64,000 bases of DNA from J054 sp963850255. GTDB taxonomy: Bacteria > Pseudomonadota > Gammaproteobacteria > Steroidobacterales > GCA-2729495. The number at the start of each line of letters is the position of its first letter. Position 1 is the stretch's first letter. A model generated the notes under the pieces. That model had not been told where the DNA came from. It saw only the letters and a program-made list of their open reading frames with translations, and ran no database searches. The position numbers and the translations under genes were made by a program. The stretch spans positions 1-64,000 of the forward strand of contig CAWKLL010000049.1 of assembly GCA_963850255.1 (NCBI GenBank), in the 5' to 3' direction. Of the stretch, positions 1 through 9,210 are shown piece after piece.

Positions 1-506
1 ACGCCGTCATCCCGGTGCACCGCACGCCCATCGGCAACCTCGCGACCTCGTCGACCCAGATGGAACCGGAGTTATTTCGCGCCATGGCCATGAAAGGTGC
101 CGAGATGATTCTGCGCACCGCCTCGGGTGGATTCACGGCCGGCGACATGCAAATGACCGCTGCCTTTAACAAGGTCTATACGCTGATTGTGAACAACGCG
201 GTTTCACCTGAAAATCCGGGCTTTATGGACGATGCCTTTGGCGGCGCCGGCGGCAGCGCAATTTATGGTCCGCGCGGTGAAACACTGGCCCAGGCAGACT
301 CCAAATTCGAGCAACAGGTGATCGCGCGCGTGCCCATGGCCAGCTTTCGCCGGCAGCATAAAATTCCCGACGTGCACATGGCGCTCTATGGGCCCGTGTT
401 TAACCAGTACCAGCCGCGCTTCGCGCCGAACAAGTTTGATGAATACCTGCCGACCAGTTTGCAGGATGCGAAGACCTACCTGGACAGGGAGGATGGCTGG
501 CAATGA
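1..506 (+). CDS. Nitrilase/amidase-superfamily protein, C-terminal part (5' end outside window)
   Basis: The reading frame is open from base 3 and stops at 504-506; the start lies left of the window. The segment corresponds to the last half of an aliphatic-amidase-like nitrilase fold. It is clearly paralogous to the complete gene at 48035-49090, sharing the MEPELFR/FEPELFR, AMAMKGAE and IFGPRGE-type stretches and the PDVHM tail. In aliphatic amidases the nucleophilic Cys sits in an LIICDD-type strand; here the aligned residue is Ser (codon 48-50, in LATSST), as in the other copy. The substrate is unknown, and amide hydrolysis by the usual thiol mechanism is doubtful. No partner gene is visible upstream because the window begins here. 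Confidence 0.85.
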   Translation, partial: AVIPVHRTPIGNLATSSTQMEPELFRAMAMKGAEMILRTASGGFTAGDMQMTAAFNKVYTLIVNNAVSPENPGFMDDAFGGAGGSAIYGPRGETLAQADSKFEQQVIARVPMASFRRQHKIPDVHMALYGPVFNQYQPRFAPNKFDEYLPTSLQDAKTYLDREDGWQ

Positions 507-636
507 TCCAACGGGTGTGACGCCCGTCACACTGCGCGGAGCACCCCCGTGATGGAGCTGTGATCAGCTTCACCGCAGTTCGCCATGAGCTTACTTAATC
601 TGGGACATCGCGGTTGCTGCCACGGAGGGCGGCCCC

Positions 637-1197
637 ATGTCCGAATACACCAACCGGCCTGCAGGCTTCACGCTGACCGAACTCCTGGCCACCTTGGCCG
701 TCACAGGAGTCGTCATGTCCATGGCATTGCCCAGCCTCAGCACCGTGATGAACGACCAGCAGCGTGCCGGCGCTGTGAATGAACTGGTCACCACCCTGCA
801 CCTTGCCCGCAGCACAGCTATTACGCGTAACCAGAGCGTAACGGTTTGCGCCAGCGGCGACGGCCTGTCGTGTGGCGGTCAGAAATGGGAAGACGGATGG
901 ATAGCGTTTGTCGATGCTGACCTGGATCATCGACCAGACGAAGCAGAGCTGCTCAATACGGGCATGGCAACCGGCGCCGACGTGACCATTCGCTCGGCCG
1001 AGTTTCAGCCGCATCTGAGCTATCGCGCCACGGGCCAGATCATGGTCAACCGGCTGGACGAGAATACCGGCGCCTTCAGCATTTGCGACGCTCGCGGTGC
1101 GGATGCTGCGCGAGTTGTCGTAATTCTTCCGGCAGGCTTGCCGAGGCTCACGGAAAAACAAATCGACGGCAGCCCAGCCAGATGCCCTGACAGATGA
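637..1197 (+). CDS. GspH/FimT-family type IV pseudopilin
   Basis: This 186-residue protein has a short basic leader followed by a prepilin peptidase site, G|FTLTELL, at about residues 10-17. The next 20 residues or so are hydrophobic (LATLAVTGVVMSMALPSL), forming the pilin N-terminal helix. Prepilin peptidase would cut before the Phe and methylate it. The C-terminal part (ARSTAITRNQSVTVCAS, GWIAFVDAD) matches the GspH/FimT globular domain, where the ARSeAi.R pattern is typical. Four Cys residues could form disulfides. GspH/FimT proteins are minor pilins of type IV pili or type II secretion. No other pilus gene lies beside it, so it is a stand-alone minor pilin whose assembly machinery must be elsewhere. 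Confidence 0.88.
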   Translation: MSEYTNRPAGFTLTELLATLAVTGVVMSMALPSLSTVMNDQQRAGAVNELVTTLHLARSTAITRNQSVTVCASGDGLSCGGQKWEDGWIAFVDADLDHRPDEAELLNTGMATGADVTIRSAEFQPHLSYRATGQIMVNRLDENTGAFSICDARGADAARVVVILPAGLPRLTEKQIDGSPARCPDR

Positions 1198-1541
1198 GTG
1201 CCATGATCTACCGGCAATAGCCTGCCTTCATCGAAACAATTTTTTATTCAATATTTTCAATTGTTTACATTCATAATCTCTTTTTTGAATCAGGCAATGC
1301 GGTAAAGGCGATACTTGATCGGGCATTCGTCCGCAGGACAGCGTTAACCTGGGCCAACGAATGCCCTTGCCACCCTTAATAACGCGGGGTAGTGTTGCTC
1401 GCACTCTGGCCGGTTTCACCGGATTTTTATCAGGGGGGGAGATTCACAGGCCGCGATGCAATCTTTTATCGGCATCGTTAGGGGCATCTGCCCGGCCTTC
1501 GGGGATATTGTTGTATCAGATTTATGATGGAGGATAGTCGT
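1198..1541. repeat. 344-bp intergenic region with a 10-bp inverted repeat
   Basis: The stretch holds no convincing gene. Bases 1235-1290 are distinctly AT-rich compared with the flanks and could house the promoter of the gene starting at 1542. A perfect 10-bp inverted repeat (GGGCATTCGT at 1321-1330, ACGAATGCCC at 1357-1366) surrounds a 26-base loop. A small CCGG-TTTCA-CCGG hairpin follows near 1410. There is no T-run after the repeat, so it is not a terminator. It could be an operator or a leader structure. Confidence 0.5.
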
Positions 1542-3599
1542 ATGACTCAAACTCGCGCATATTTTGGCGCGCTGGCAACAGCGTGCCTGATGCTGGGGTT
1601 GGCGGGTAACGCCACAGCACAAGTAAACGTTGACATTACGGGCACCAACTCTCAGGCAGACTGGGGTTGCCTGGGCCTGCTAAATGTCGTTGGTGCGGGC
1701 GACTGCTCCTTCGACGGCGTCAACATCACCAATATTCCGGTAGAGCCGGCGGCCGGCTACACCGGCCCGGTCCTGCTGCACGGTTACTACAACACCGGCA
1801 GTTCGCCCTGGGCTGTCGCAGGCTCGCCCGATGATGGCGCCGGGGAATACACCGGCACTGCCGTCGGCGACGGCAAGGCCAACCTGGCCATCAGCGGCGC
1901 CGTGACCATTAACGATCCGGGTGCATGCGACGCCGCTACCACTTTGGCGGCCGACATCGCCTACGACGCCGGCACGCGAAACTTTTCCGGCGGCAGCGGC
2001 ACCGGTGGCGAGGAAGCCTGGGCGGACGGTGACCTGAGTTTCACGCTGGCAGCAACCACCGTCGATTCGGCAGCGGCCAACGGTGCCGGAGGCTGTGACT
2101 ATGTGATCGGCGATGCCGGCGCACCGCCATTGATCGCGGCCGCATCTGGCAAAGTCTATGGCGATGACCTGGATCCGGCGGTGGATCTCTGGCAGCCGCG
2201 CAGGCTGAATGCCGTCGGTGGTTTCGACGAATACGGGGGCAATGCACCGTCCGTCGCGAGCAATGAGAACGGTGCGCCCAACGTCGGCGCCGCGATGACG
2301 GTCACCAACGGTGCCAGTTATACCTGCGAATTTTTTGCGGCCGGTAACGCCCCCGGCGTGACCAGCCCTTGTGAGGCAGGTGATCCGCATCACTCAACGG
2401 CCATTGGTGGATTCCGTGCGGCCATCACAAACTCGATCTGGGTTGTTTCCACCGATTCCAGCGGAGACATCACCAACGCCACCGTTTACACCACCGTTGA
2501 GGGTCCTGACCCGTTTGCCCAGCCGCAGTGGAATTCTCCGGTGTGGATTTTTACCGGCACCTGCTCCGACTGTCCGTCCGAGCCAACGGCCGTCAACGAT
2601 CCCGGCAACACGACGCTGGCCGGCGTACTCAACACGCTTGACATCAATATCCTGGACAACGACCTGTCGCTGGTGGAAGACGACCAGGTGGATACCGTGA
2701 CGGTCAACGTCGTCACTGATGCGACGATCGGTGATGCGACCTGCGTGGTAAATGGCAGCCCTGGCCTGGTTGGCGCCATCGACCTGACCTATACACCGGA
2801 TTCCGCCGGTGGGTTCGGCCCAGACAGCTGCACCTACGAGGTCGATACCACGTTCAATGGCGGCGCGTTTACCACCAACGAGGCAACGGTGTCGGTCACG
2901 GTTGAGGAAGACAGCCAGCCGGTTGCTCCGGACGGCAGCCTGACTCTCAACACGCAGGGCCAGCAGGGCGCTGCGGCCGCAGAGAGCGTGGATGTATCAA
3001 CGCTGGTCGGCTATGCGCCTGGCAACGGCAGTCCGCCGGACTGCACGATCTCGGTGGACCCGGCCAACGGAACGGCAGACTGCGTGGGCACTACTGTGAC
3101 GTTCACGCCTGACGATGCGTTCGTCAACGGTGGGGCCATGGACACTTTCAGCTACCAGCTGGAGGATTCCAATGGCGACACAGCCGAAGGCACGATCACG
3201 GTGATGATCACCAATGTGCAACCCGCTCTGAGTTACGCGCCTATCGTGACGGACGTGGATACCGACGGCACGAGCCCGGCAGTAGTTACGCCAGGTAACG
3301 GCACGCCGGCGCAACATACTATTGCTGTCAGCAGCGACGCAAGCGATGGGTCTTGCGTCGTCAACGGCATCACAGATGTCACGTACTCGCCCGATCCGGG
3401 CTACGACGGCGCGGATGAGTGCACCGTGACGCTGACCGATGCAGACGGCGAATCAGTGGACGCGGTCGTGACCATCACGGTCAATGCAGCGACCAATGAA
3501 ATTGACATTCGCCTGCCAGGCGGCAAGTCAGCCTTGGATCTGTTCTCGCTGATTCTGCTGGGTGGTCTGCCGCTGCTGCGGCGCCGCAAGCAGCGTTAA
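1542..3599 (+). CDS. Large exported protein with cadherin/Ig-like repeats and C-terminal sorting signal
   Basis: The start at 1542 is preferred over the in-frame ATG at 1524 because GGAGGA (1529-1534) lies seven bases ahead of it. The product has 685 residues. A Sec signal peptide ends near ATAQ (residues 1-27). The N-terminal 340 residues are Gly/Ala/Asp-rich with paired Cys and no recognised domain. Three Ig/cadherin-like 'tandem-95' type modules follow, with recognisable DINILDND, TYTPD, DSCTYEV and TVTV.EE-like strands. The extreme C-terminus has GGKSALDLF, a hydrophobic stretch and RRRKQR, which is the layout of a GlyGly-CTERM-type processed sorting signal. It is probably surface-anchored or secreted. 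A strong terminator follows directly, so the gene is monocistronic. Confidence 0.82.
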   Translation: MTQTRAYFGALATACLMLGLAGNATAQVNVDITGTNSQADWGCLGLLNVVGAGDCSFDGVNITNIPVEPAAGYTGPVLLHGYYNTGSSPWAVAGSPDDGAGEYTGTAVGDGKANLAISGAVTINDPGACDAATTLAADIAYDAGTRNFSGGSGTGGEEAWADGDLSFTLAATTVDSAAANGAGGCDYVIGDAGAPPLIAAASGKVYGDDLDPAVDLWQPRRLNAVGGFDEYGGNAPSVASNENGAPNVGAAMTVTNGASYTCEFFAAGNAPGVTSPCEAGDPHHSTAIGGFRAAITNSIWVVSTDSSGDITNATVYTTVEGPDPFAQPQWNSPVWIFTGTCSDCPSEPTAVNDPGNTTLAGVLNTLDINILDNDLSLVEDDQVDTVTVNVVTDATIGDATCVVNGSPGLVGAIDLTYTPDSAGGFGPDSCTYEVDTTFNGGAFTTNEATVSVTVEEDSQPVAPDGSLTLNTQGQQGAAAAESVDVSTLVGYAPGNGSPPDCTISVDPANGTADCVGTTVTFTPDDAFVNGGAMDTFSYQLEDSNGDTAEGTITVMITNVQPALSYAPIVTDVDTDGTSPAVVTPGNGTPAQHTIAVSSDASDGSCVVNGITDVTYSPDPGYDGADECTVTLTDADGESVDAVVTITVNAATNEIDIRLPGGKSALDLFSLILLGGLPLLRRRKQR

Positions 3600-3620
3600 G
3601 CTGCACCAGGCAAAGCCTGA

Positions 3621-3649
3621 AAAGCCCCGCTTCGGCGGGGCTTTTTTTT
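3621..3649 (+). terminator. Intrinsic terminator after the surface protein gene
   Basis: A GCCCCGC-TTCG-GCGGGGC stem with a UUCG tetraloop is preceded by A-residues and followed by eight T. It starts 22 bases after the stop codon at 3599. Confidence 0.93.
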
Positions 3650-3680
3650 GGCCGCAGTGAGTCAGTGCCGGCGACCCGCG

Positions 3681-3712
3681 GCGGAATAATCGGCCGGCGC
3701 CGATTATTCCGC
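3681..3712. repeat. Perfect 13-bp inverted repeat (long hairpin without T-tract)
   Basis: GCGGAATAATCGG at 3681-3693 is exactly mirrored by CCGATTATTCCGC at 3700-3712, separated by six bases whose outer pair is also complementary. The stem is AT-rich in its middle and no T-run follows on either strand, which distinguishes it from the terminator 30 bases earlier. It lies about 105 bp upstream of the GGDEF-EAL gene. An operator for a dimeric regulator or a REP-like element are both possible. Confidence 0.8.
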
Positions 3713-3817
3713 TCGAATCAGAGGCATTACGCATACAGACACGAACTGCGAGTGCGTTCACAGCGCCCGGCGGGCAGCTCTGGCAGGCTTATCGAATAGA
3801 TTCCCAGGCTAAGCCGC

Positions 3818-5917
3818 ATGAGTCAGCCCGACCACAGCAACGACCCTTTCCAGGACTACGCCGCGCTGCTAAAAACCCTGCTGCCGGAAGCCGTAGGCTG
3901 TAGCTGCTATGACTATGGCGGGAGCGAATTTTGGGCCGATCCGCCCAGTCAGCGCGTTGACTACCCTGCGGATTTTGACGCGCAGATACGCGCCTTGCTG
4001 ACCGATCCCTTCCAGGCACCTGCGGCGCCTCTGCACTTAAATGGTCGATTGCGGGCCTACCTGTTGCCACTCCCCGGCTTCCAGTCCGATCGACATGGGG
4101 TGCTATGCGTCCTGCTCGAGAATGCCGGGCAATTGTCTGCAGATTTTTGTGCCGCGGCCCTGGAACCGCTAATCCGTATCTTGCGTCGAGAGCTGGGACT
4201 ACGTTTTCGACTGGTCGACAACCAGAGAAAGTTGCGCGTTCAGGCCGCCGAGGAAAATTTACTGCACGCGGTCGAATCGCTGGTTCATCAACCGGAACAA
4301 AGTGGCAATCCCCTCAAACAGATTCTCAATCTGTGTTGCAGCCACCTGGAAATCACCGGCGCCAGACTGAGCGTACCCGATCGGGATATCGAGATTTCCA
4401 TCGCGGGCAGCGAGCGTCGGCCCGCAAAACGCTCGCAGGACGAGACTGACGATGCCATCGTCATGGCGGTCGGCAAGGCTACGGTTTCGGGACCCGGACT
4501 ACTGGAATTGTCGGGCTGGCAGGACTCTGCCTTCAGTGGTCGGCGCCGGCGGCGAGTGGCGCGCTATATCGCCTCACACGTCGAAACCTTCATTGCTCGC
4601 GACTATGACGAGCTGACCGGCTTGCTGGCCTGGCCGCGCTTCGAAGCTGAACTGGAGGCTGCCTGTCTAAGCCAAAGCCGCCTGGAACACCGGCTGCTAT
4701 TTCTGGACATCGATCGGCTGCACGTGATTAATGAGAATCACGGGCGAGAGATCGGTGATCAGGTTCTGACAACATTTTCCCACTTGCTACAGGAACAAAT
4801 GCGCGAGCACTTATGCGCAAGAATTACCAGCGACAGCTTCATTGTGTTGCTGCGTAACACCGGCATGGATGAGGCTGTGAAAATCGCCGAACAGCTATGC
4901 AATAGTTTTCATGAAATCAGCGTCACGGCCGGCGAACGCCAGTTCAATCCGTCCGTCTGCATAGGCGTTGCGCCGTTGGCCGATGATGGCAAAGGCGCCA
5001 GTGGCAGCCTGGCCACCGCCCAGGTCGCCTGCCGGGCCGCCAAGGACCGCGGACGCGGACGTGTTGAATGCTATCGCGTGGAAGACCAGAGCATTGTTCG
5101 GCGCCTGGACGATATACAGCTGGTCGGCAACGTCCGCGAAGCCATTCTCGGCGATCGACTGACCTTAATGGCGCAACCGATTCAGGCCCTAAAAGGCAAG
5201 CCGGAAAACTGCTATCTCGAGGTACTGGTGCGCATGCTCAATGAGCAGGGCGAAGCAGTCGCGCCTAAAGAATTCCTGTCTGCAGCGGAACGCTATCAGC
5301 TAATGGAAGAGCTGGACCAATGGGTAGTGAAGCGCAGTCTGAAGCTGCTTGCAGATTCCGGCCTCAACTACCCGGGCGCAGGGATAAAACTTGCCATCAA
5401 CCTTTCCGGACAAAGTCTCGGCAGCAAAAACTTCCTGCATTTCGTTGAGCAGACCATCAAGGAAGCGCGTATACCGCCGAGTATGCTGTGCTTCGAGATC
5501 ACTGAATCTGTGGCAGTCTCCAACATGCAGCGAGCGCAGTCCTTTATGCACGCGCTGAAGCGTCTGGGATGCCAGTTTTCTCTGGACGATTTCGGCACCG
5601 GGCTCAGCTCATTTGCCTACCTGAAGCTATTCCCGGTAGACACGCTTAAGATTGATGGCAGCTTCGTTCGTGATGTCGCCACCAACCATGTCTCACAGTC
5701 CGTAGTTGCGGCAATTTCCGAGGTCGCCCGGGTGATGGAGCTGGACACGGTGGCCGAATATGTTCAGAACGAAGAATCAATGAACTTGCTCCGCGACCTC
5801 GGCATCACCTGGGGACAGGGCTATTACATCGGCGAACCCAGGCCGCTGGAAAGCGGCCTGAAAAACTGGCAAAAGATTCGCGATTCAGCCAAGCACGTCG
5901 ACGCAAAAAACGCCTGA
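3818..5917 (+). CDS. GGDEF-EAL protein, probably a cyclic-di-GMP phosphodiesterase
   Basis: This 699-residue protein has an N-terminal region of about 260 residues resembling a GAF-like sensor, with no transmembrane segment. A GGDEF domain (starting DYDELTGLLAWPRFE) and an EAL domain follow. The GGDEF signature is replaced by a sequence reading TSDSF, so diguanylate cyclase activity is unlikely. The EAL domain keeps its catalytic features: an E-V-L form of EAL within LEVLVR, NLSGQSL, FEITES, LDDFGTG, LKIDGSFV, AEYVQ and GQGYY. The expected activity is c-di-GMP hydrolysis, with the degenerate GGDEF domain possibly acting as a GTP-sensing regulatory module. It stands alone and ends 27 bases before the converging methyltransferase gene. 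Confidence 0.9.
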   Translation: MSQPDHSNDPFQDYAALLKTLLPEAVGCSCYDYGGSEFWADPPSQRVDYPADFDAQIRALLTDPFQAPAAPLHLNGRLRAYLLPLPGFQSDRHGVLCVLLENAGQLSADFCAAALEPLIRILRRELGLRFRLVDNQRKLRVQAAEENLLHAVESLVHQPEQSGNPLKQILNLCCSHLEITGARLSVPDRDIEISIAGSERRPAKRSQDETDDAIVMAVGKATVSGPGLLELSGWQDSAFSGRRRRRVARYIASHVETFIARDYDELTGLLAWPRFEAELEAACLSQSRLEHRLLFLDIDRLHVINENHGREIGDQVLTTFSHLLQEQMREHLCARITSDSFIVLLRNTGMDEAVKIAEQLCNSFHEISVTAGERQFNPSVCIGVAPLADDGKGASGSLATAQVACRAAKDRGRGRVECYRVEDQSIVRRLDDIQLVGNVREAILGDRLTLMAQPIQALKGKPENCYLEVLVRMLNEQGEAVAPKEFLSAAERYQLMEELDQWVVKRSLKLLADSGLNYPGAGIKLAINLSGQSLGSKNFLHFVEQTIKEARIPPSMLCFEITESVAVSNMQRAQSFMHALKRLGCQFSLDDFGTGLSSFAYLKLFPVDTLKIDGSFVRDVATNHVSQSVVAAISEVARVMELDTVAEYVQNEESMNLLRDLGITWGQGYYIGEPRPLESGLKNWQKIRDSAKHVDAKNA

Positions 5918-5944
5918 ACAAAAACCCGCAGAGCCCGTTGGCTG

Positions 5945-6514
5945 CTATCCGGCCTCCAGGGCTACTATCTGCGCCCCGCGGAGCGCACAAAGTCGCTGAC
6001 GAACGGCGGGACGTGGCCGAAGCTCGCTGCCCTGCTCGAATGCCACAACCTGCAACAAACCGGCAAATGCCTCAAGCAACTCGCCAGGTTTCAGCAGGAA
6101 ATCCGGATTTCGCGGTCGGCCCAATTGTTCGTTACCCGCGGAAAAAGTATCAAACAGCAGCACACCGCCCTCATTCAGCAGCTCAGGCAGCAGCGGGAAA
6201 TGGGCGCGATGCAGATAATTCGTCACCAGCACCGCGTCGAAGCGTCGCTTGGCCAACGGCCAGTCATCAGTCTCAAGATCGACAGCCAACACCTCAACGG
6301 CCGGGCTGTCAGCCAGGTCGGCGATGCCGCTAGTATCGATATCCGCAGCCAGCACCCGAAATCCGCGCGCCGCCAGCCAGCGGCTGTGGCGCCCAAAACC
6401 GGCTGCCAGGTCCAGCACTTCCCCACCCGGCTTGAGCAAGTGGGCAAAGCGCCGCAGCCACGGCGAGATATCGGTCTCGGCCTTTCGCGGTCGATCAAAA
6501 CTGGGCATGGCCAA
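5945..6514 (-). CDS. Class I SAM-dependent methyltransferase (TehB-like)
   Basis: This 189-residue protein has the Rossmann-type SAM motif VLDLAAGFGRHSRWLA (about residues 33-48). A second-strand acidic pair (LAADID), a DAVLVTNYLHR motif IV and a GGVLLFDTF strand follow. The pattern resembles TehB/UbiE-like small-molecule methyltransferases. The substrate cannot be told from sequence. It converges on the GGDEF-EAL gene and is divergent from the amine oxidase, sharing a 93-bp intergenic region with it. Confidence 0.88.
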   Translation of the reverse strand: MAMPSFDRPRKAETDISPWLRRFAHLLKPGGEVLDLAAGFGRHSRWLAARGFRVLAADIDTSGIADLADSPAVEVLAVDLETDDWPLAKRRFDAVLVTNYLHRAHFPLLPELLNEGGVLLFDTFSAGNEQLGRPRNPDFLLKPGELLEAFAGLLQVVAFEQGSELRPRPAVRQRLCALRGAQIVALEAG

Positions 6515-6607
6515 GCGGCTCCTTTAGGCGGACTGCAGCGGAGATGAAGTTTCCCTTCGCTCCGCGCTCAAGGCAGAATTATCCCACTAGAAAGGAGAGA
6601 CCTGCCG

Positions 6608-8038
6608 GTGAGTAAAAAGACGACACGACGCAAGGCATTGCAAGGCTTGGGTGCCGCAACCGGGGCTGTAGCGCTGGCGCCGTTGCTGAGCGGCTGTGGC
6701 CGGGCCAAAGCCGACGCTGACGTAATCATCATCGGCGCCGGGCTATCGGGACTGCAGGCCGCAGTGCTGCTGCAGGACGCCGGTATGGACGTGTTGGTGG
6801 TCGAGGCAGACCAGCGCATCGGCGGCCGTGTTCGTACACTGGACAATGCGCCCGGTCGCCCCGAGGCCGGCGGCTCGGAAATCGGTGCCGGCTACGCGCG
6901 CGTGCGCGACATGCTCAATCGCATTGGTGGTTTCGAACTCAAGCGCTGGCTGGATATGGTCGATATGAACTTCGCCCTGCGTGTCGACGGCCAGCTAATG
7001 GCCGGCAGCGACTGGGCTGAATCGGCGCTAAACCGCCTCGAAGGCACAGAGAGAAATACCGGCCCCATGGGTCCCTTCGGTCTGCCCATGCTCTATCTGC
7101 CACGCCAGTCTCCATTGCCGAACCTGGACAGCTGGCTGAGTCCGGAAGCGGCCGAATACGACATTCCCTTCGATCAATATCTGCGTCAGCAAGGCGCCAG
7201 CGACGAAGCCCTGCGCCTGATGGCCAGCCAGGGGCCCGCGGAAACCCTGGCCGGCGTATCGACCTTGTGGCAGTTGCGCGTCGCCCGCTTCCAGTCCGCG
7301 GTCGGCAGTCTGCAGGAACTGGAGAGCCTGACGACCGGCGCCAGCCGACTGCCGGAAGGCATGGCCGCGCTGCTGACTCGCGAGGTCCGCCTGGGCACGC
7401 CAATCACGGGTATTGCCACCGAGCGTGATGCTGTCACGGTGACCACGGTCGGCGGCACGCGCCTGACAGCCAGCCACTGCATCAGCACCGTACCGCTGAC
7501 CATTCTGCGACAACTTCAGTTCAGCCCGGCCCTGCCGGAACTGCAGGACGAGGCCTTTGCGCAGGTGCCGCAGGGGCACAACACCAGCGTCTACCTGCAT
7601 GTGAAAGAACCTTACTGGGAGGAGGATGGCCTGCCGTCTTCAATCTGGACCAACGACAACATGGGACGACTGTTCCGTTATAGCGGCGAAGACGGCTACT
7701 ACCTGTGGATGAATCGCAGTATGGCGGACCCCGCGGTGCGCGATATGGACGACGCCAGCATCATGGCGCTGAGCCTGCGCGAGCTGCATGCAGCCAGACC
7801 CAGCACCGAAGGGCGCGTGGAGGCCTCGGCCGTAATGAACTGGAGCCGCCACCCGTGGTTGCTGGGTCATATTGCCTATCGCGCACCCGGGCAGATTCGC
7901 CGCTATGGCGACGTGCTGGCCCAGCCGCATGGGCGTATTCACTTCGCCGGCGACCACACCGCAGTACTCAACCTCGGTATGGAGGCGGCCATGGAATCTG
8001 GTGAGCGGGCCGCCCTGGAAGTCCTGCAGCTGGTCTGA
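6608..8038 (+). CDS. Exported FAD-dependent amine oxidase
   Basis: The GTG start at 6608 is supported by AGGAG at 6593-6597. Residues 5-30 form a twin-arginine signal (TTRRKALQGLG) ending in a lipobox-like LSGC (Cys30), so the enzyme is probably Tat-exported and may be lipid-anchored. The FAD dinucleotide motif VIIIGAGLSGLQAA follows at about residue 39, then EADQRIGGRVRT, typical of the flavin monoamine oxidase family. The C-terminal FAD-binding motif is FAGDHTA...GMEAAMESGERAA. Such enzymes oxidise amines to imines or aldehydes with release of H2O2; the amine is unknown. A periplasmic location is consistent with scavenging extracellular amines. It is followed 118 bp later by nadA but is functionally unrelated to it. 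Confidence 0.88.
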   Translation: MSKKTTRRKALQGLGAATGAVALAPLLSGCGRAKADADVIIIGAGLSGLQAAVLLQDAGMDVLVVEADQRIGGRVRTLDNAPGRPEAGGSEIGAGYARVRDMLNRIGGFELKRWLDMVDMNFALRVDGQLMAGSDWAESALNRLEGTERNTGPMGPFGLPMLYLPRQSPLPNLDSWLSPEAAEYDIPFDQYLRQQGASDEALRLMASQGPAETLAGVSTLWQLRVARFQSAVGSLQELESLTTGASRLPEGMAALLTREVRLGTPITGIATERDAVTVTTVGGTRLTASHCISTVPLTILRQLQFSPALPELQDEAFAQVPQGHNTSVYLHVKEPYWEEDGLPSSIWTNDNMGRLFRYSGEDGYYLWMNRSMADPAVRDMDDASIMALSLRELHAARPSTEGRVEASAVMNWSRHPWLLGHIAYRAPGQIRRYGDVLAQPHGRIHFAGDHTAVLNLGMEAAMESGERAALEVLQLV

Positions 8039-8155
8039 GTATCCGAATTGACCCCGTTGAGCGCCCGCGACTAGCATTGCAGCAGCGACGCACTCAAAGT
8101 GCATCAGGCAGAACCCGTCCAGCCGGTATAACCGGCGTCAGATTTGTAGAGAAAC

Positions 8156-9181
8156 ATGGCCACTAACGCCGAACATCTGGAATTCACCGCCGAAGTCGAA
8201 GCCGCGACCCGGCCAATCTATGAGCGTGTGCGCAGCGTCATACCGGAAGTGGAATGGGCCATCCATGCGCCGTGGATCGCACGCATCAACGAACTAAAAA
8301 AACAGCGCAATGCTGTGCTTGTTGTGCACAACTATCAAACGCCGGAGATATTTTATGGCGTCGGCGATTACACCGGCGATTCTCTGGGTATGGCGCAATT
8401 CGGCGCACAAACGGATGCCGACGTCATCCTTGTCTGTGGCGTTCGTTTCATGGCCGAAACGGCAAAAATTCTCAGTCCGGAAAAGACCGTCCTGCTTCCG
8501 GATATGAAGGCCGGCTGTTCGCTGGCGGCTTCCATTACCGGCGCGGATGTTCGTCGCCTGCGCGAACAGCACCCCGGCGTCCCCGTGGTTACTTACGTCA
8601 ATGCTTACGCTGATGTGCGTGCCGAAGCCGACATCTGCTGCACCTCGGCGAATGCCGTGCAAGTGGTTGAATCGCTGGGTAGCGACAAAGTCATTTTCTT
8701 ACCCGACGGCTATCTCGGACGCTACGTTGCAGACCATACCGACGTAGAAATTATCCTCTGGGAAGGCGCCTGCGAAGTTCATGAGCGGTTTACCGGCGAT
8801 GAACTGCGCGGTTATCGACGAGACTTCCCTGGCATCCAGGTTATTGCCCACCCGGAATGTCCGCCTGATGTATTGGCGGAAGCCGATTTTGTCGGTTCTA
8901 CCTCAGGCATGATCAAGCATGTGGGTGATACGCGTCCGGAAAAGGTGGTGATGATCACCGAGTGCTCCATGAGCGACAACGTCGCGGTGGAGTATCCGGA
9001 CGTCAATTTTATTCGGCCCTGCAATTTGTGCCCGCACATGAAGCGCATCACCCTGCCTAAAATATACTTCGCGCTTGAGTCACTGGAACCGCAGATCAGC
9101 GTTGACCCGAAAACGGCTGAAGGCGCGCGTCGCTCCCTGCAGCGCATGCTGGACGTGGGCCGCGGCTCCGCCACCAGCTGA
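8156..9181 (+). CDS. nadA: Quinolinate synthase NadA
   Basis: NadA condenses iminoaspartate with dihydroxyacetone phosphate to quinolinate in de novo NAD synthesis, using a [4Fe-4S] cluster. The 341-residue protein shows the expected family features: VVHNYQTPEIFYGVGDYTGDSLGMAQ, PDMKAGCSLA (Cys121), ILWEGACEVHERF (Cys206) and IRPCNLCPHMK (Cys289/Cys292). These give the three cluster-ligand positions. The length is normal for the shorter NadA class. It is followed 29 bp later by nadB, the enzyme that makes its substrate, so the two are probably co-transcribed. Confidence 0.97.
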   Translation: MATNAEHLEFTAEVEAATRPIYERVRSVIPEVEWAIHAPWIARINELKKQRNAVLVVHNYQTPEIFYGVGDYTGDSLGMAQFGAQTDADVILVCGVRFMAETAKILSPEKTVLLPDMKAGCSLAASITGADVRRLREQHPGVPVVTYVNAYADVRAEADICCTSANAVQVVESLGSDKVIFLPDGYLGRYVADHTDVEIILWEGACEVHERFTGDELRGYRRDFPGIQVIAHPECPPDVLAEADFVGSTSGMIKHVGDTRPEKVVMITECSMSDNVAVEYPDVNFIRPCNLCPHMKRITLPKIYFALESLEPQISVDPKTAEGARRSLQRMLDVGRGSATS

Positions 9182-9210
9182 GTACGGACCCGCAGCCCGG
9201 CCCAAGCCAC

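Noticed and set aside
3681..3712. Inverted repeat as a second terminator
   Set aside because: No T-tract follows on either strand.
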